Origin: Calliopum simillimum
Taxonomy: Eukaryota; Arthropoda; Insecta; Diptera; Lauxaniidae
Length of the DNA: 64,000 nt
Direction: 5' to 3'
Assembly: GCA_951812925.1 (NCBI GenBank)
Contig: OX638371.1
Location: forward strand, 38,352,101 to 38,416,100
Shown: piece by piece, positions 43,738-56,320 of the stretch
Numbering within the stretch: the stretch's first letter is position 1
How the letters are laid out: every line of letters starts with the position of its first letter
Position numbers and translations under genes: made by a program
The notes under the pieces: model-generated
The model's input: only the letters and a program-made list of their open reading frames with translations
Database searches by the model: none
Told to the model about the DNA's origin: nothing

Positions 43738-45556
43738 AAAGTAACGAAGTGAAGAGTGGCATGGATAAATATTTTTAAGCCTAGTTTTTTTTATGAAGCT
43801 TTTAATTCTATAAAAGAATATGTAATCAGAAACATTCGTTCAGATCTAGTTTAAGGGACATAACCAACGGAAGATCCAAATATAGTATTTAGAAAAACCG
43901 GTATTAGTTGAAAGCCATCGAATGGATTTCAAAAATATTTGTTTAATACGAGAGGTATTTTATTAAGCTATTAATTAGTCGTGCAAAAGTTTGCGCTTCA
44001 AATTCTCTGTTATTAAGTTGTAGTTTAAATTGTTACAAAAAAATTTCAAAATATTCCTTTCCAAATTATTGCCGATAACCTTACTTTCCAATGAATTTTG
44101 GCCTTTCAGAAATATTTTTATGCGATTGCATGCTTAAGAGTACGAGAAAAAATTCTAGAGAATGTTAATTCATGATAAGGCCCCATGTTGCCCCTCGCTA
44201 CACTTGTGGCTACTCAATTTTCCCCATTTTTTCAAAAATTGATTAGCGATGACAGCTGAAATTAATCTCAAAAGACACCATTATGTTACAATATACGTGA
44301 ATAACTTAGGACCGCATTAATTAAGTTATGTAAATGATAAAGAAATTATTCAACTTTGTATTTCAGAGATAACGATTGCTAGATAGATTTTAAGAAAAAA
44401 AAAAAATAATGCTTAGTAAGAAATTTGCTTTTAACATTTGCTGATTCAATAATTATAAGAAATTGAGTAATGACTTCTAATTATGAAATTTTTAGCAAAT
44501 CAAATCAATATAGCAACAACTAAATATGCCACAACTTTTCAAGAACAAACCGTATTTCAAACGACTTAAAATTTAAACTTTTTCGAGCATTTTACAGAGC
44601 CATGGGGATTTTTGAACCTAATGTACCGTCTTTTTTATGTCAAATCTGGGAACGCAATGATTTGGTACCAAGACAAATGGTTGCTACTTTAATGGAAAAT
44701 ATTGATAATTTAATGATGAAACTTGTTATTTCAACAACTTATTATTTTAACAGCTAAGAAACTGATTATTTGATTCATTCATTTGTTCAGTGATCTTTCG
44801 CCACCGTATTGTCGTTTCTTTAACCAAATTACGAAATTAAAATAAAATATTCTTTTATAGAAAAAAGTTTTTAAATCCATTTATATCATTTGAGCATATG
44901 TACAAAAAACTTTAATAAATACATATATAAGTATATGGCAACTTATGTTAAATAATTTCACAAACCCTGACACATCATTTTGACTTTTCAAGAACGCGCG
45001 CGACCATATCGTTGTTTACCAAATTTGTAGCATATCGGCGATATTGATTTGTTAATTGAGCTTCACACGATTCGGTTTAAGTTGTTTACAAAGGGTGGGC
45101 TATCTACAAGTTTATTATTTTAGCAATAAAACTTTTTTGCGCTTAAAAAAGTAACTGGAAAACAATGTTTTTTTTTTTTGCTACATTTTTTGTTTCAGTT
45201 AAAATCCTAGCTTTTTCATAATTTCGGTCTGGCAATTTTTTTAAATTCAGGGATACAATAGTTCAAATAGCATAGCAACGTTAACAATTTATTTGGTTTT
45301 TTATTTAGTTCATTTGAAACTATAGTATCGAAAATTTCTCATAACAATCAAAAAGCTCGTTAGATAGCAAGAAAACACTGTTTGTGCATAACTAAGTCAA
45401 ACTCCTTAACCAAGCAAGTGAGAATGAATTTTAACACACACCTATCCTCAATAAAAAAGAAGTTTCATGAAAATGCCTAATGAAACGGTTCACGACATCT
45501 TATTCCAGCTATTTCATAGTTGTAAAATCTGTTCTGAACGAAACGGACGGCTTGTA
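43738..45556. other. C2CD3 intron 1, featureless part
   Basis: AT-rich, no gene or clear repeat. A poly-T run lies at 45160-45180. Confidence 0.4.
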
Positions 45557-46258
45557 ATGGTCTGAGGTTTTTTCTGTGGTCAAGGGAGTGGGCCAATTCA
45601 TGAGACTAAAAGAATTATGGCTTGTTTTATGCACTTTGACATACCAAATGATGTGATGCTGCCTAATGCCGATAAAGAGATGCCACTTAAATGAAGGTTC
45701 CAACGGGACAACGATCCAAACACATACCACTTAAATTTGAAAAGCCTGGTTTCAGAGCAATGGGATACAAATTCTTGGTTGGCCTGGCCAGTCCACAGAT
45801 TTGAATCCCATTGAGAACCTCTGGGAGACCATTAACACGAAAATCTACAAGGAAAATTGCAAAACCAAGAAAAATCTCTTTGAAGCTTTGAAAGTAGCCT
45901 TGGGAAGGGATATCGCAGGACATCATTAATAATATAATGTCCTCTATGCTTTAAAGATGTGCTAATGTTACCCAGTATAAAGGGTTTTCAACTAAATATT
46001 AATTTTAAAAGTTTTTATTAAATGATAAGAAGGGGGTGCTTTAGTTTTGTCCGATGAAGTTTCTAAATTTTAATGTTTATTAAATGTTAACTCTTAATTT
46101 ATAAAACCCTGAATTTTTTAAGGTTTTTGTTTGTCAATAATAAACGTATAAATAAATAAAATAAACACACAAACTGACTCAATAACGTCGTTTTCTCAAA
46201 CAAAATTTGATATAAGAAAAAATTTCCTTAGAGGGTGCTTAGGTTTTGGCCGACACTG
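45557..46258 (+). pseudogene. Tc1-like transposase relic and 3' end
   Basis: Broken plus-strand pieces: a short G-F-F segment, then N-D-P-K-H-T near 45712, then W-P-G-Q-S-T-D-L-N-P-I-E-N-L-W near 45780 and E-A-L-K-V-A to 45900. These are the second and third catalytic regions of a Tc1-family transposase with frameshifts. The likely transposon end is near GGTTTTGGCCGACACTGTA (46258). Confidence 0.75.
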
Positions 46259-46379
46259 TAAATAAATAGGCGAACGAAATCGGTTCAGTCCCTGTTTCTA
46301 TACCTAAATCTCAACTGATTTGGTTGATTTTTTTTTTGTGGAAAGATTGTGAGGAGTTCCAGTGCATAGGATTATATTA

Positions 46380-46650
46380 TTTGTTAAGTGGACGGTGCCA
46401 CGTCCCTAAATGGAAAAAACGCTCTCACGGCTAAAACACCGAATCGATTTTTACGAAATTTGGTATGGAGATAGGGTAAGCACTAAGGAACGATAGAATG
46501 ACCATTGTTTTTAGCGGGCGGAGCTAAACTGCTGCACCGATCTTTATGGAATTCGATACTGAGATAGGCTTAACACTAATGAAGGCTAACTAAGAGTTCA
46601 TAATTTTTAGAATAGGGTGCCACGCCCTTAAATTGAATGCACGGTTTTAC
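46380..46650. repeat. Degenerate ~115-bp repeats of the GTGCCACGYCC family
   Basis: Three loose units near 46390, 46510 and 46615, each with a GCCACG or GGCGGAGC motif, an A(A/C)TGCTGCA-type segment and AAATTTGGTATGGAGATAGG. Related to 15255-16140. Confidence 0.5.
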
Positions 46651-46740
46651 AGCGAAACTGCTGCATTAATTTTAATGTCACTTAAAATAACGGTATGCTT
46701 AATGCTAAAGATAGAAATTAAAAAAGGATATTAAAAGTAT

Positions 46741-47397
46741 CTTTAACCCATTTTCGCGTACGCGAACAGTGAAATTGATCATTTTCAATAATTTTTTAAA
46801 CTATGAAAGTAAATGGTAGCAAAAAGATTTTTAGTGCCTTATAATACTTTGATCTTTTGGCTGTTTGAAAATATTATTTTCTTTTTCCCCACCCCTCCAT
46901 TAGTATAAGGGGGGGTGGTTGAAAAATGCCTTGTGAATGGACATTTTTTTAAAAAATTATTAAAAATATAAAATTATCTCAATAAAAAAATAAATGATGA
47001 GGTTCTATAGCCAGAAGTTCAAACTATCATTTGAAATCCAAAAATCAACACCTGTCAATACCTGATAGGTGCCGGGATGCATCAAAATTAGTTTTCGATT
47101 AATCGAACGTTTTTAGTGAAAAGGGTCTGCCCATAAGCCTCGGGACGCTAAAATTCGCAAAAATGTTTCCCATTCCCACCTCTTCCTCCTATGTGACGAT
47201 GCCATGGGGTAAAAAAAAAATGCCGTTACATAGGGGGCGGGGGAGAGGGGAAAACCGAAAAAAATTTTCCAAAAAAAAAAGTTCATACAAAATTTTTGAT
47301 GACGGATTTGGAATCAGGGGGTGCTAATTACACTAAAAATATACTTTACTTCAAAAAATAAAATATCTTTTAAATCCTGGCCAAAAATGGGTTAAAG
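46741..47397. mobile_element. Element with CTTTAACCCATTTT inverted ends (~657 bp)
   Basis: CTTTAACCCATTTT (46741) and AAAATGGGTTAAAG (47397) face each other. Inside is one CGCGTACGCG, and inner C-rich and G-rich runs (CCCCACCCCTCC at 46889, GGGGGCGGGGGAGAGG at 47229). Confidence 0.7.
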
Positions 47398-47881
47398 TCA
47401 AATTGAAGTGGTCGAATTTCGGCGGCAAAGCGAACTCTAGTTTTAATAAAAACGATCAGCTAGGATTGCATTAGAACAGATTTCGAAACTATGAAATAAC
47501 TGGAGTAAGATGCCATGATGCGTTTCAGATTAAGGATAGGTGTGAACAGTTCAATTAAAACTTTATTTCACGAATAGCATAACCAATGGGCCCCACCCCT
47601 TATGTATAGGTTTTATTTTTTATTTAAAAAAAAAACACAGTTCCGCCATAAAAAAAGGTCTTTGACAGAATCTGCTTATCTGTGTTTTTTTATTTTTTGT
47701 TTATACGTTGACGCTTATTACCAAATAGCACCGGCAAAAACCAGCACGTGGTTAAACATGTTTTAGTTGTTATCGCGGTTGCTATGGCTTGAAATTGTTA
47801 ACAAATGCTGAAATATGTTCAAGCGAACATACATACATCCTGAGTTATAGTTTAAAGTGTACATTTATGTACATACATATA

Positions 47882-48253
47882 GCTCAATTACTTCAAGAAC
47901 GCAAGAACGGCACAAGTCAAAAAACTCGATTTTGCAGAAAACAGGTTTAAAGTTTTTAGTTGAAAAAGTTATTTCGTTCTCAAATTATGACTGTAAAAGA
48001 TATTGTTATGAAATTTTCACACAATATGAAGCATAATATAACGAATAATTCTGCTTCATTAAATCAAAAATCGCGGTTTTTGATTTTGCAGAAAATAAGC
48101 TAAAAGTTCACAATTGAAAAAGTTATTCTGTTCTCAAACGGCGACCGTAAAAAATATTAGGTAATATGAAATTTTTACACAATAAGAATAACGAATAATT
48201 CTTCATCAAAAATTCGCGTTGTTTGAGTTGAGCCGTTCTTGAAGTAAATGAGC
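47882..48253. mobile_element. MITE with internal tandem duplication (372 bp)
   Basis: Ends GCTCAATTACTTCAAGAACG and CGTTCTTGAAGTAAATGAGC pair with one mismatch. Inside, a ~140-bp segment is present twice (about 47925-48065 and 48075-48215), each with TTTTGCAGAAAA, AAAAAGTTATT and AACGAATAATTC. Confidence 0.8.
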
Positions 48254-48819
48254 GATATTTGAATTTAAGCATATAAGAATACAAATGTTTTAATTAACAA
48301 TCTAATGAGAATATAAATCACACTTTGTGTATTTCTCTTTATTTTTTGTTTTTGCATTAATACATTTTTTCTATAGATAAATGTTTCCAAAGCCTATCAG
48401 TCTTTTAAACTCAAACAAACAAAAAAAAAAATAGAATTTAAAAATAAATACCACTTTATAAATAAGCCACTGCAAAGAAAAGAAGACAAATTGAGAAAAA
48501 AGAGGCAGACCATGTATTTTTTTGACAATTTGGTTTGTTGACTTGCGTAAGCAAAGATGCCTTTATTCCTATTATTGTTACTAAATTTCGAATTAATGTT
48601 TGCTTTTCTTACTTTCTAAATTAAAAAGTATTTATAGTTTAGTTTTCTTCACCCCAACAGCGTTAATGAAAAGTATATATGTGTTTAAGGTATGATCGGT
48701 TTAAGAAATTAATGTTTGTATTAAGGAAAGTCTAAAAATAAGGCATGCAAGGGTTTAAAAAAAAAGATTTTACATATTGCATAAGTTGAATCGATTACTT
48801 AGACAAAATAATCAAAAAC

Positions 48820-50509
48820 TATATGGGGCATTATACGTGTAGCGGACATAAAAAAAGTGTTGATGTATCCGATTTCAGTAATTTTTGACTATGTTCTACT
48901 TATATTTCACCTAGATTCAGATACAAAAATTTTTTCAAATATAAGGTCTGGTTAACGATCTAGAGGGCTTTAAAATTTTGACTGACTGACAGATACGTGC
49001 TGCTTCGAGTCCCATTATCCATCTTAAAAAAGTTAAAATCAAATAAATAAAGAAGCCAAATTTAAACTTAATTTAATGAGCTTTTTAACTAGATTTTTGG
49101 ATTTTAAAAAAAGTTTAGATTTTTGGAAAAAAGTGAACCTTAATTTTTGAAAATTAATTCTCACAAAGTCCCTTTTAAATTTACAAAATTTTTTTTTTTT
49201 TTTTTTCAAAAAATAGCCAATAGTGAATAGATAATACTTGCCAAACTTCATAGTGGGCATGGAATGCGTTTAGAAGTTAGACCAGTTACAATCATTTCGT
49301 CATAACGATTTGAAACTGTATAATATACATATTATGGTCTAGCTCCTAAACGACTTCCGCGCCCACTATGAAATTTGGTAACAATTACACAGTCCTGCAA
49401 TGAAAAAAAGTATGAGATCAGAGTAGGTGATTTTTATAGATTTTTGCTCGCTGAATCCGAATATGACCTCCGATTTACTCCATCACTTCTGAGATCCGAG
49501 TTATCCTTGGTTTAAAGTGCAGAAGACGCTATTTTCAGACATATGGCGTACATCACTTTTGACAGCGGCATTGAATATTTTTAACTTTTCCAATGAGATC
49601 ATTTGTTTCCGAGATATCATCCATTGAAGTAAAGGTATACAAATTGAATATAGTCTTTTACAGGAATTAGCGATACCTTTACTTCAATTGATGATTTCTT
49701 GGAAACTAATGATTCAATTGAAAAAGTTAAAAATACGCTTTAAAGAAGAAGCTCAGAGCTATTCAATGCCGCTGTCAAAAATGAACTAGGCTACTTTCAG
49801 GATGTACGCCATGTGTCTGAAAATACCGTTTTCTGCACTTTCAATCAGGGATAACTCGGATCTCAGACGTGATGGAGCAAATCGGAGGTCATATTCGGAT
49901 TCAGCAAGCAAAAATCTATAAAAATCTCTTATTCTCTTTTCATACTTTTTTAACTTTTTCAAAAGCACAGGACTGTGTTATCTATTCACTATTAGCTATT
50001 TTTAAATTTTAAAAAAAAAATTCGTTTTTTGGAAAAAAGTTGACCTTATTTTTTGAAAATTGATTCTAACAAAGTTAGTCCCTTTTAATTTTTTTTTTTT
50101 TTTTTCTAAAAATAGCTTATAGTGAATAGGTAAACAGTTTCACATCGTAATGAGGAAATGAACGGAACTGGTCTAGCTCCTAAACGACTTCCAGAATCAA
50201 TTTTCAAAAATTAAGGTCCACCTTTTTCCAAAAAACGAAATTTTTTAAAAATCCGAAAATGCAGTAAAAAAGCTCATTAAATGAAGTATATATTTGGCTA
50301 TTTTATTTATTTGATTTTAACTTTTTTAAGCTGGATAATAGGATTCGAAGTCTACCGGTCAGTAAAATTTTAAAACTCTCTAGCTCGTTAACCAGACCTT
50401 ATATTTGAAAAAAATTTTGTATGTGGATCCAAGGTATATATAGGTATGTCATAGTCAAAAATTATTGAAACATTTTTTTTATGTCCGCTACATGTATAAT
50501 GCCCCATAT
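48820..50509. repeat. 1.69-kb palindrome interrupted by a palindromic MITE
   Basis: Outer arms start ATATGGGGCATTATACGTG and end with the complement at 50509. Matches continue at TAAGGTCTGGTTAACGA (48941 / 50390), TTTTTGGAAAAAAG and CTAGCTCCTAAACGACTTCC. The right half also carries direct copies of left-arm sequence. The centre is occupied by 49388-49977. Confidence 0.85.
49388..49977. mobile_element. Palindromic MITE with TTA target duplication (590 bp)
   Basis: CACAGTCCTG and CAGGACTGTG ends are flanked by TTA on both sides (49385-49387, 49978-49980). Arms of ~270 bp pair through GCTGAATCCGAATATGACC, GATCCGAGTTATCC and ATGGCGTACATC. The right arm is longer by ~30 bp near its end. Confidence 0.88.
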
Positions 50510-51102
50510 GTATGAGAAACTTTGCGAAATTACATGGATTTGTTATCATTCTCATATTCTTAAATTTGGCGAGTCACTTGAATTGTATGAAGCCAGGGCA
50601 ACCATTTTACAATTAAAAGTCGAAGAAATCGATTTAGACTTTCAGAATCAAGGCTATCTAATCACAAAGGCAAAAAAATAGGATTTTCTACGATAATCAA
50701 TTTACGAATTTAAAAATTAACATTAGAACACTTAAATTTAAAAAAAAATGTTCCATAAAAATCCGGATGGTCCTAGGAGACTTCCTGGAGTACTCCACGA
50801 GAATCAATGGATTACTCCATATATCTTTGCGTACGTTGCATTTTGCACTCATTTTTAACATTGCGTGTCATTGTAATAGAGATCTTCTTTTTAACTCCGA
50901 AAGATAATCTAAATGAAAACTTTTTTAGAACCCATTCGTTAGTAAAGAAAAGAGACCTCCACTTTTACTTCACAAAGAGCAAAAAAAATGGACTCTTTAA
51001 GAACTCCACAAAAAAAATATGTTTCCACTTGTATTCCCAAGGGATCTCGCTTTCATAACTCCAAGGAAATTAATATAAGGGACCCCTAATCATACTCCTA
51101 AT

Positions 51103-51705
51103 AGGGGTCTGCACAAGACATCTTGAAATAAAATGTACTTTTTTTTACACCAACATTTTTCACTGAACTGATGCATTTGATCCAAAAAATTCAAGATTCA
51201 AATCATCGCGTACACTGATTTCATTTTGACACTATTTACATTGTCTTGTTTTACCAGTGTGAAAAATATACTTGGTTCAAAAAAATACATCAGTGAAATC
51301 TATTTTATAAAAACAAATACTTCAGGTCACTGTAAAATGTGCGAGTAGAGAAACCACAATAAAATTTATGATATGGTACCACTTGCAAAATTGTGGTAGC
51401 TTTCATACATTTATGCGACAGAGAGAGAGAGCGTAAACAAAAAAGAGGCACACTACTCTTATCACACCATTAGCATTTAGTAGTGTACACTACTACTACA
51501 GTATGCAACTAAAATAACTGAAACAAATCAAACAAGACAAATTAACACAGTATTTGTTTATTTTCTTTCAAATTCTAGTTCTGTCAAGACATTTACACAC
51601 GACACTGAACTATAGCATTTGATAAATAAAAAACGGGTACAAAATATAACGTATCTTGCAACGAAATGTCTTAAAACGCAAACAAGACGTCTTGTGCAGA
51701 CCCCT
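51103..51705. mobile_element. MITE with AGGGGTCTGCACAAGAC ends (603 bp)
   Basis: AGGGGTCTGCACAAGAC and GTCTTGTGCAGACCCCT face each other, extending to 23 bp with one mismatch. Interior AT-rich, with an AGAGAGAGAG run and TAGTAGTGTACACTACTAC-like palindromes near 51478. Confidence 0.8.
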
Positions 51706-52066
51706 AACTCCTAACGAATAACCCTTCATAACTTCAAAAATATAAATAATGGAGACCTCCGCTTTTAACCCAAAAAAAAATTGTTTGTGGATACCTTCAG
51801 CTGTACTCTAAAAAGAGTAATCCTATAAACCTCAAAACATATCGTCGGGAGAGAGAGAGAGCTACAAAACAGCTCAAAACTCAATTACTTTTCAGGTTTG
51901 CAGAAATTTGTTTCTTCTATTGAACTAAAAAAATTGAAGAAAAACATTTTTCCAAACTTTAATTGTAATGGAGTTCTTAGCTGTTTTTAAGCTCTCTTAA
52001 AAATAGTTTACATTTGCACAACGATATAAATGAAAGAAAATGTAATTTGGAATAGATTTTTTTATT

Positions 52067-52513
52067 ATACCCTACACCCAGGGTATATTCACTTTGTCCT
52101 TCCGTTTGTAACGCAGAGGAGGCGTGGCAAGTATAGAAAAGTACATATATTCTTGATCAGCGTCACCTCCTGAGTCGATATAGCCATGTCCGTCTGTCTG
52201 ATAGGCTGGGTGTGCGTGGAAATACATTTTTTGAGAAAACTGAGCAACATAATTCAATAAAATTTGGTACACCGCCTCCGTCGTCACAGTTAGCTCGTGG
52301 GATTGAAAATGAGGTAAGTCGATCAACGGACACGCCTACCGCCAATACAAAAATATATTCAATGTGGAATAATAAGAGCATTATTTGCAATAACAGAAGC
52401 AAAATATACATAAATACTAAGGATAGTAAGTACAAGCTCTGAGCAAAAACTAGGCGAGTTTGGACCACAGGGCGTGGTACCTCCCATAGCCCAACCAAAT
52501 TGCACTCAAACAC
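52067..52513 (-). mobile_element. mini-me element, truncated by the duplication boundary
   Basis: End hairpin, TA tract, core and GTCCGTCTGTCTGATAGG as (GTCY)n, then GGGCGTGGTACCTCC. It stops where homology with copy 2 stops, so the break is the duplication edge. Confidence 0.85.
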
Positions 52514-52687
52514 ACTAAAACCCTAATATCTCATGGAAATTTCATTCCATTTTACCCAACATAGGCTTAAAATGTTTGCAATTATATGCGCCATTTAATA
52601 AAATTACTAAAAAACAAGTATTTAAAAAAATTATATGCCAAAAACCAAATGTTTCATTTAAAGTTGATGTGAAAAATTTCAAAAATT

Positions 52688-54419
52688 TTCCTGGAGTACT
52701 CCACGAGAATCAATGGATTACTCCATATATCTTTGCGTACGTTGCATTTTGCACTCATTTTTAACATTGCGTGTCATTGTAATAGAGATCTTCTTTTTAA
52801 CTCCGAAAGATAATCTAAATGAAAACTTTTTTAGAACCCATTCGTTAGTAAAGAAAAGAGACCTCCACTTTTACTTCACAAAGAGCAAAAAAAATGGACT
52901 CTTTAAGAACTCCACAAAAAAAATATTTTTCCACTTGTATTCCCAAGGGATCTCGCTTTCATAACTCCAAGGAAATTAATATAAGGGACCCCTAATCATA
53001 CTCCTAATAGGGGTCTGCACAAGACATCTTGAAATAAAATGTACTTTTTTTTACACCAACATTTTTCACTGAACTGATGCATTTGATCCAAAAAATTCAA
53101 GATTCAAATCATCGCGTACACTGATTTCATTTTGACACTATTTACATTGTCTTGTTTTACCAGTGTGAAAAATATACTTGGTTCAAAAAAATACATCAGT
53201 GAAATCTATTTTATAAAAACAAATACTTCAGGTCACTGTAAAATGTGCGAGTAGAGAAACCACAATAAAATTTATGATATGGTACCACTTGCAAAATTGT
53301 GGTAGCTTTCATACATTTATGCGACAGAGAGAGAGAGCGTAAACAAAAAAGAGGCACACTACTCTTATCACACCATTAGCATTTAGTAGTGTACACTACT
53401 ACTACAGTATGCAACTAAAATAACTGAAACAAATCAAACAAGACAAATTAACACAGTATTTGTTTATTTTCTTTCAAATTCTAGTTCTGTCAAGACATTT
53501 ACACACGACACTGAACTATAGCATTTGATAAATAAAAAACGGGTACAAAATATAACGTATCTTGCAACGAAATGTCTTAAAACGCAAACAAGACGTCTTG
53601 TGCAGACCCCTAACTCCTAACGAATAACCCTTCATAACTTCAAAAATATAAATAATGGAGACCTCCGCTTTTAACCCAAAAAAAAATTGTTTGTGGATAC
53701 CTTCAGCTGTACTCTAAAAAGAGTAATCCTATAAACCTCAAAACATATCGTCGGGAGAGAGAGAGAGCTACAAAACAGCTCAAAACTCAATTACTTTTCA
53801 GGTTTGCAGAAATTTGTTTCTTCTATTGAACTAAAAAAATTGAAGAAAAACATTTTTCCAAACTTTAATTGTAATGGAGTTCTTAGCTGTTTTTAAGCTC
53901 TCTTAAAAATAGTTTACATTTGCACAACGATATAAATGAAAGAAAATGTAATTTGGAATAGATTTTTTTATTATACCCTACACCCAGGGTATATTCACTT
54001 TGTCCTTCCGTTTGTAACGCAGAGGAGGCGTGGCAAGTATAGAAAAGTACATATATTCTTGATCAGCGTCACCTCCTGAGTCGATATAGCCATGTCCGTC
54101 TGTCTGATAGGCTGGGTGTGCGTGGAAATACATTTTTTGAGAAAACTGAGCAACATAATTCAATAAAATTTGGTACACCGCCTCCGTCGTCACAGTTAGC
54201 TCGTGGGATTGAAAATGAGGTAAGTCGATCAACGGACACGCCTACCGCCAATACAAAAATATATTCAATGTGGAATAATAAGAGCATTATTTGCAATAAC
54301 AGAAGCAAAATATACATAAATACTAAGGATAGTAAGTACAAGCTCTGAGCAAAAACTAGGCGAGTTTGGACCACAGGGCGTGGTACCTCCCATAGCCCAA
54401 CCAAATTGCACTCAAACAC
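52688..54419. repeat. 1732-bp direct duplication, copy 2
   Basis: Counterpart of 50782-52513. Here the mini-me continues intact past 54419, so this copy is likely the source. Confidence 0.93.
53009..53611. mobile_element. MITE, second copy within the duplication
   Basis: Same as 51103-51705, displaced by 1906 bp. Confidence 0.8.
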
Positions 54420-55074
54420 TCAGATCAATAAAGGCAAGCTCTGAAAAAAAACTAGGTGAACTCGGACAAGAGGGCGTGGCACCTCCAATATGAGAAGTAG
54501 TTGCAAAATGTTATACTGAAAGCGGTTCTTGGGGTAACCCAACCAAATTGCACTCTAATACTCAGATCAATAAATGCAAGCTCTGAGAAAAAACTAGGCG
54601 AACTCGCAAAATAGGGCGAGGCACCTCCCATTCAAACAAAAGTTTCAAAATGATATACTAAAAATGTTTTTTGAGATAATACAATCAAATTTCCCTTAAA
54701 CACTAAGAACATTAATTGCAAACTCTGAGCAAAAAGAAGGCGAAGTAGGACTAGAGGGCGTGGCACCTCCCATATAAGCGAAAGTTTCAAAATGCTATAC
54801 TGAAAGATTTTTTTAAGAAAATCTAACCGAATTTCACTCAAACTCAGAACAAACTCGGAGACGATGGCGTGGCGCTTCCCGTATAAGCAATTTGTTCTTA
54901 TACTCTCCTAGGAGTTTCGGAAGAATAAAACAATTTATTTAATAAAAACTTGTATGTACAAGAATATACGTATAGCATAGTATTTATCAACTACTTAAGT
55001 GTTTAATAATATGCTTGAAATGCGGTGTAGGGTTTTTAGTTTTTGGCCGGGCCAAAGATACCACCCTTACTAGT
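53973..55074 (-). mobile_element. mini-me element with about five internal units
   Basis: Full minus-strand copy: end hairpin, TA tract, core, (GTCY)n. GGGCGTGGCACCTCC-type units follow near 54376, 54472, 54613, 54755 and 54865, then TTTGGCCGGGCCAAAG and ACTAGT. It is longer than the plus copies because of extra units. Confidence 0.88.
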
Positions 55075-55295
55075 TTTTTTTTTTAATAAAAAAATAAGTT
55101 ATCGATATAACTCAAAGTGTGTTTTGAAGGGAAAAAAAGTCTGAAATTAAAATAAAAAGTTTTTCTGAAACATAAATGAAAATTTCTGAAATACATTCGA
55201 AACCATTTCGTTACATCCCATTATATCTCGCAAATCAATGAAGCTATTTTGACGAAATTTCGTGTCTAGAACGTGAATTCCATTGATTGGTAGTT

Positions 55296-56320
55296 TTCTG
55301 AGACGCTCGAAGACCACCCGAATGCTTCATAGTCATAAAGAAGACTATCTAGGTATACTTGAAGGAAAACATCTATGACGGACTATCAACAAACAGTAAT
55401 TTATTCATTTCCTGGACAACCGAAGGTCACCCGAAGGCTTCAAAGTGAAAACGGAGAATATCTAGATATACAAGAGGTAAAACATCTATGCCGGACTGCC
55501 AACAAAATTTAGAATATTTAGTCATACAAAAGGTAAAACATCTATGGCGAAATATCAACAAGCTTCAATTGTTTCATTTCCTGGGACACCCGAAGGCTTC
55601 AGTAAAGAATATCTAGATATACTAGAGGAAAACTGTCTAAGGCGGAATACAAACAAGCTTTAGCTAATTCAATTCCTTGGACACTAGAGGTCATTCGAAG
55701 GCTTCGTAGTCAAAACGAAGATATCAAGATATGCTAGAGCAAAAACACTTATGACGGACTATCAGTAAGGTTTAATTGATTCATTTTCTGGGACACCCGA
55801 AGATTCCGAAGGCTTCATAGTCAAAAAGAAGAATATCTAGATATACTAGAGGGACAACATCTATGACGGACTATCAACAAGCTGTAATTGATTCATTTCC
55901 TGGGACACCTGAACGTTCCCGAAGTTCACCCGAAGGCTTCATAGTCAAAACGAGGAATATCTAGATATACTATAGAAAAAACGTTTATGGCGGACTATCA
56001 ACAATCTTTAATTGATTTATTTCCTGGACAATTGAAAGTCACCCAAAGGATTCATAGTCAAAATGTAGAATATCTAGATATACTTGAATGAAAAATTTAA
56101 ATAGCGGAATATCAACAAGTTTTAATTGATTTTCTTGAAAACCTGAAGGCTTAATATTCAAAACGAAGAATATCTAGATATACTAGAGGAACAACATCTA
56201 TGACGGACTATCAACAAGCTGTAATTGATTCATTTCCTGGGACACCTGAATGTTCCCGAAGGTCACCCGAAGGCTTTATAGTCAAAACGAAGAATATCTA
56301 CATATTCAATTGATATCACG
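55296..56320. repeat. Minisatellite, about nine units of ~110-120 bp
   Basis: Each unit has GAAGGCTTCATAGTCAAAA, GAATATCTAGATATACTAGA, ACATCTATGACGGACTATC and AATTGATTCATTTCCTGG. The GGACTATCAACAAG segment recurs near 55380, 55494, 55550, 55644, 55755, 55869, 55991, 56105 and 56205. Units are diverged and unequal in length. Confidence 0.88.

Larger units (their letters stand above)
50782..52513. repeat. 1732-bp direct duplication, copy 1
   Basis: Matches 52688-54419 at a constant offset of 1906 bp. The only difference I noticed is G/T at 51019/52925. Contains a MITE (51103-51705) and a right-truncated mini-me (from 52067). 174 bp of unrelated sequence separates the copies. Confidence 0.93.

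Noticed and set aside
52163..52513. 116-codon minus frame present twice (also 54069-54419)
   Set aside because: Lies across the mini-me element; identity comes from the DNA duplication, not from protein conservation.
55296..56320. Regularly spaced repeats that might suggest a CRISPR-like array
   Set aside because: Whole ~110-bp units are repeated, not short repeats with unique spacers, and the genome is an insect. It is a minisatellite.
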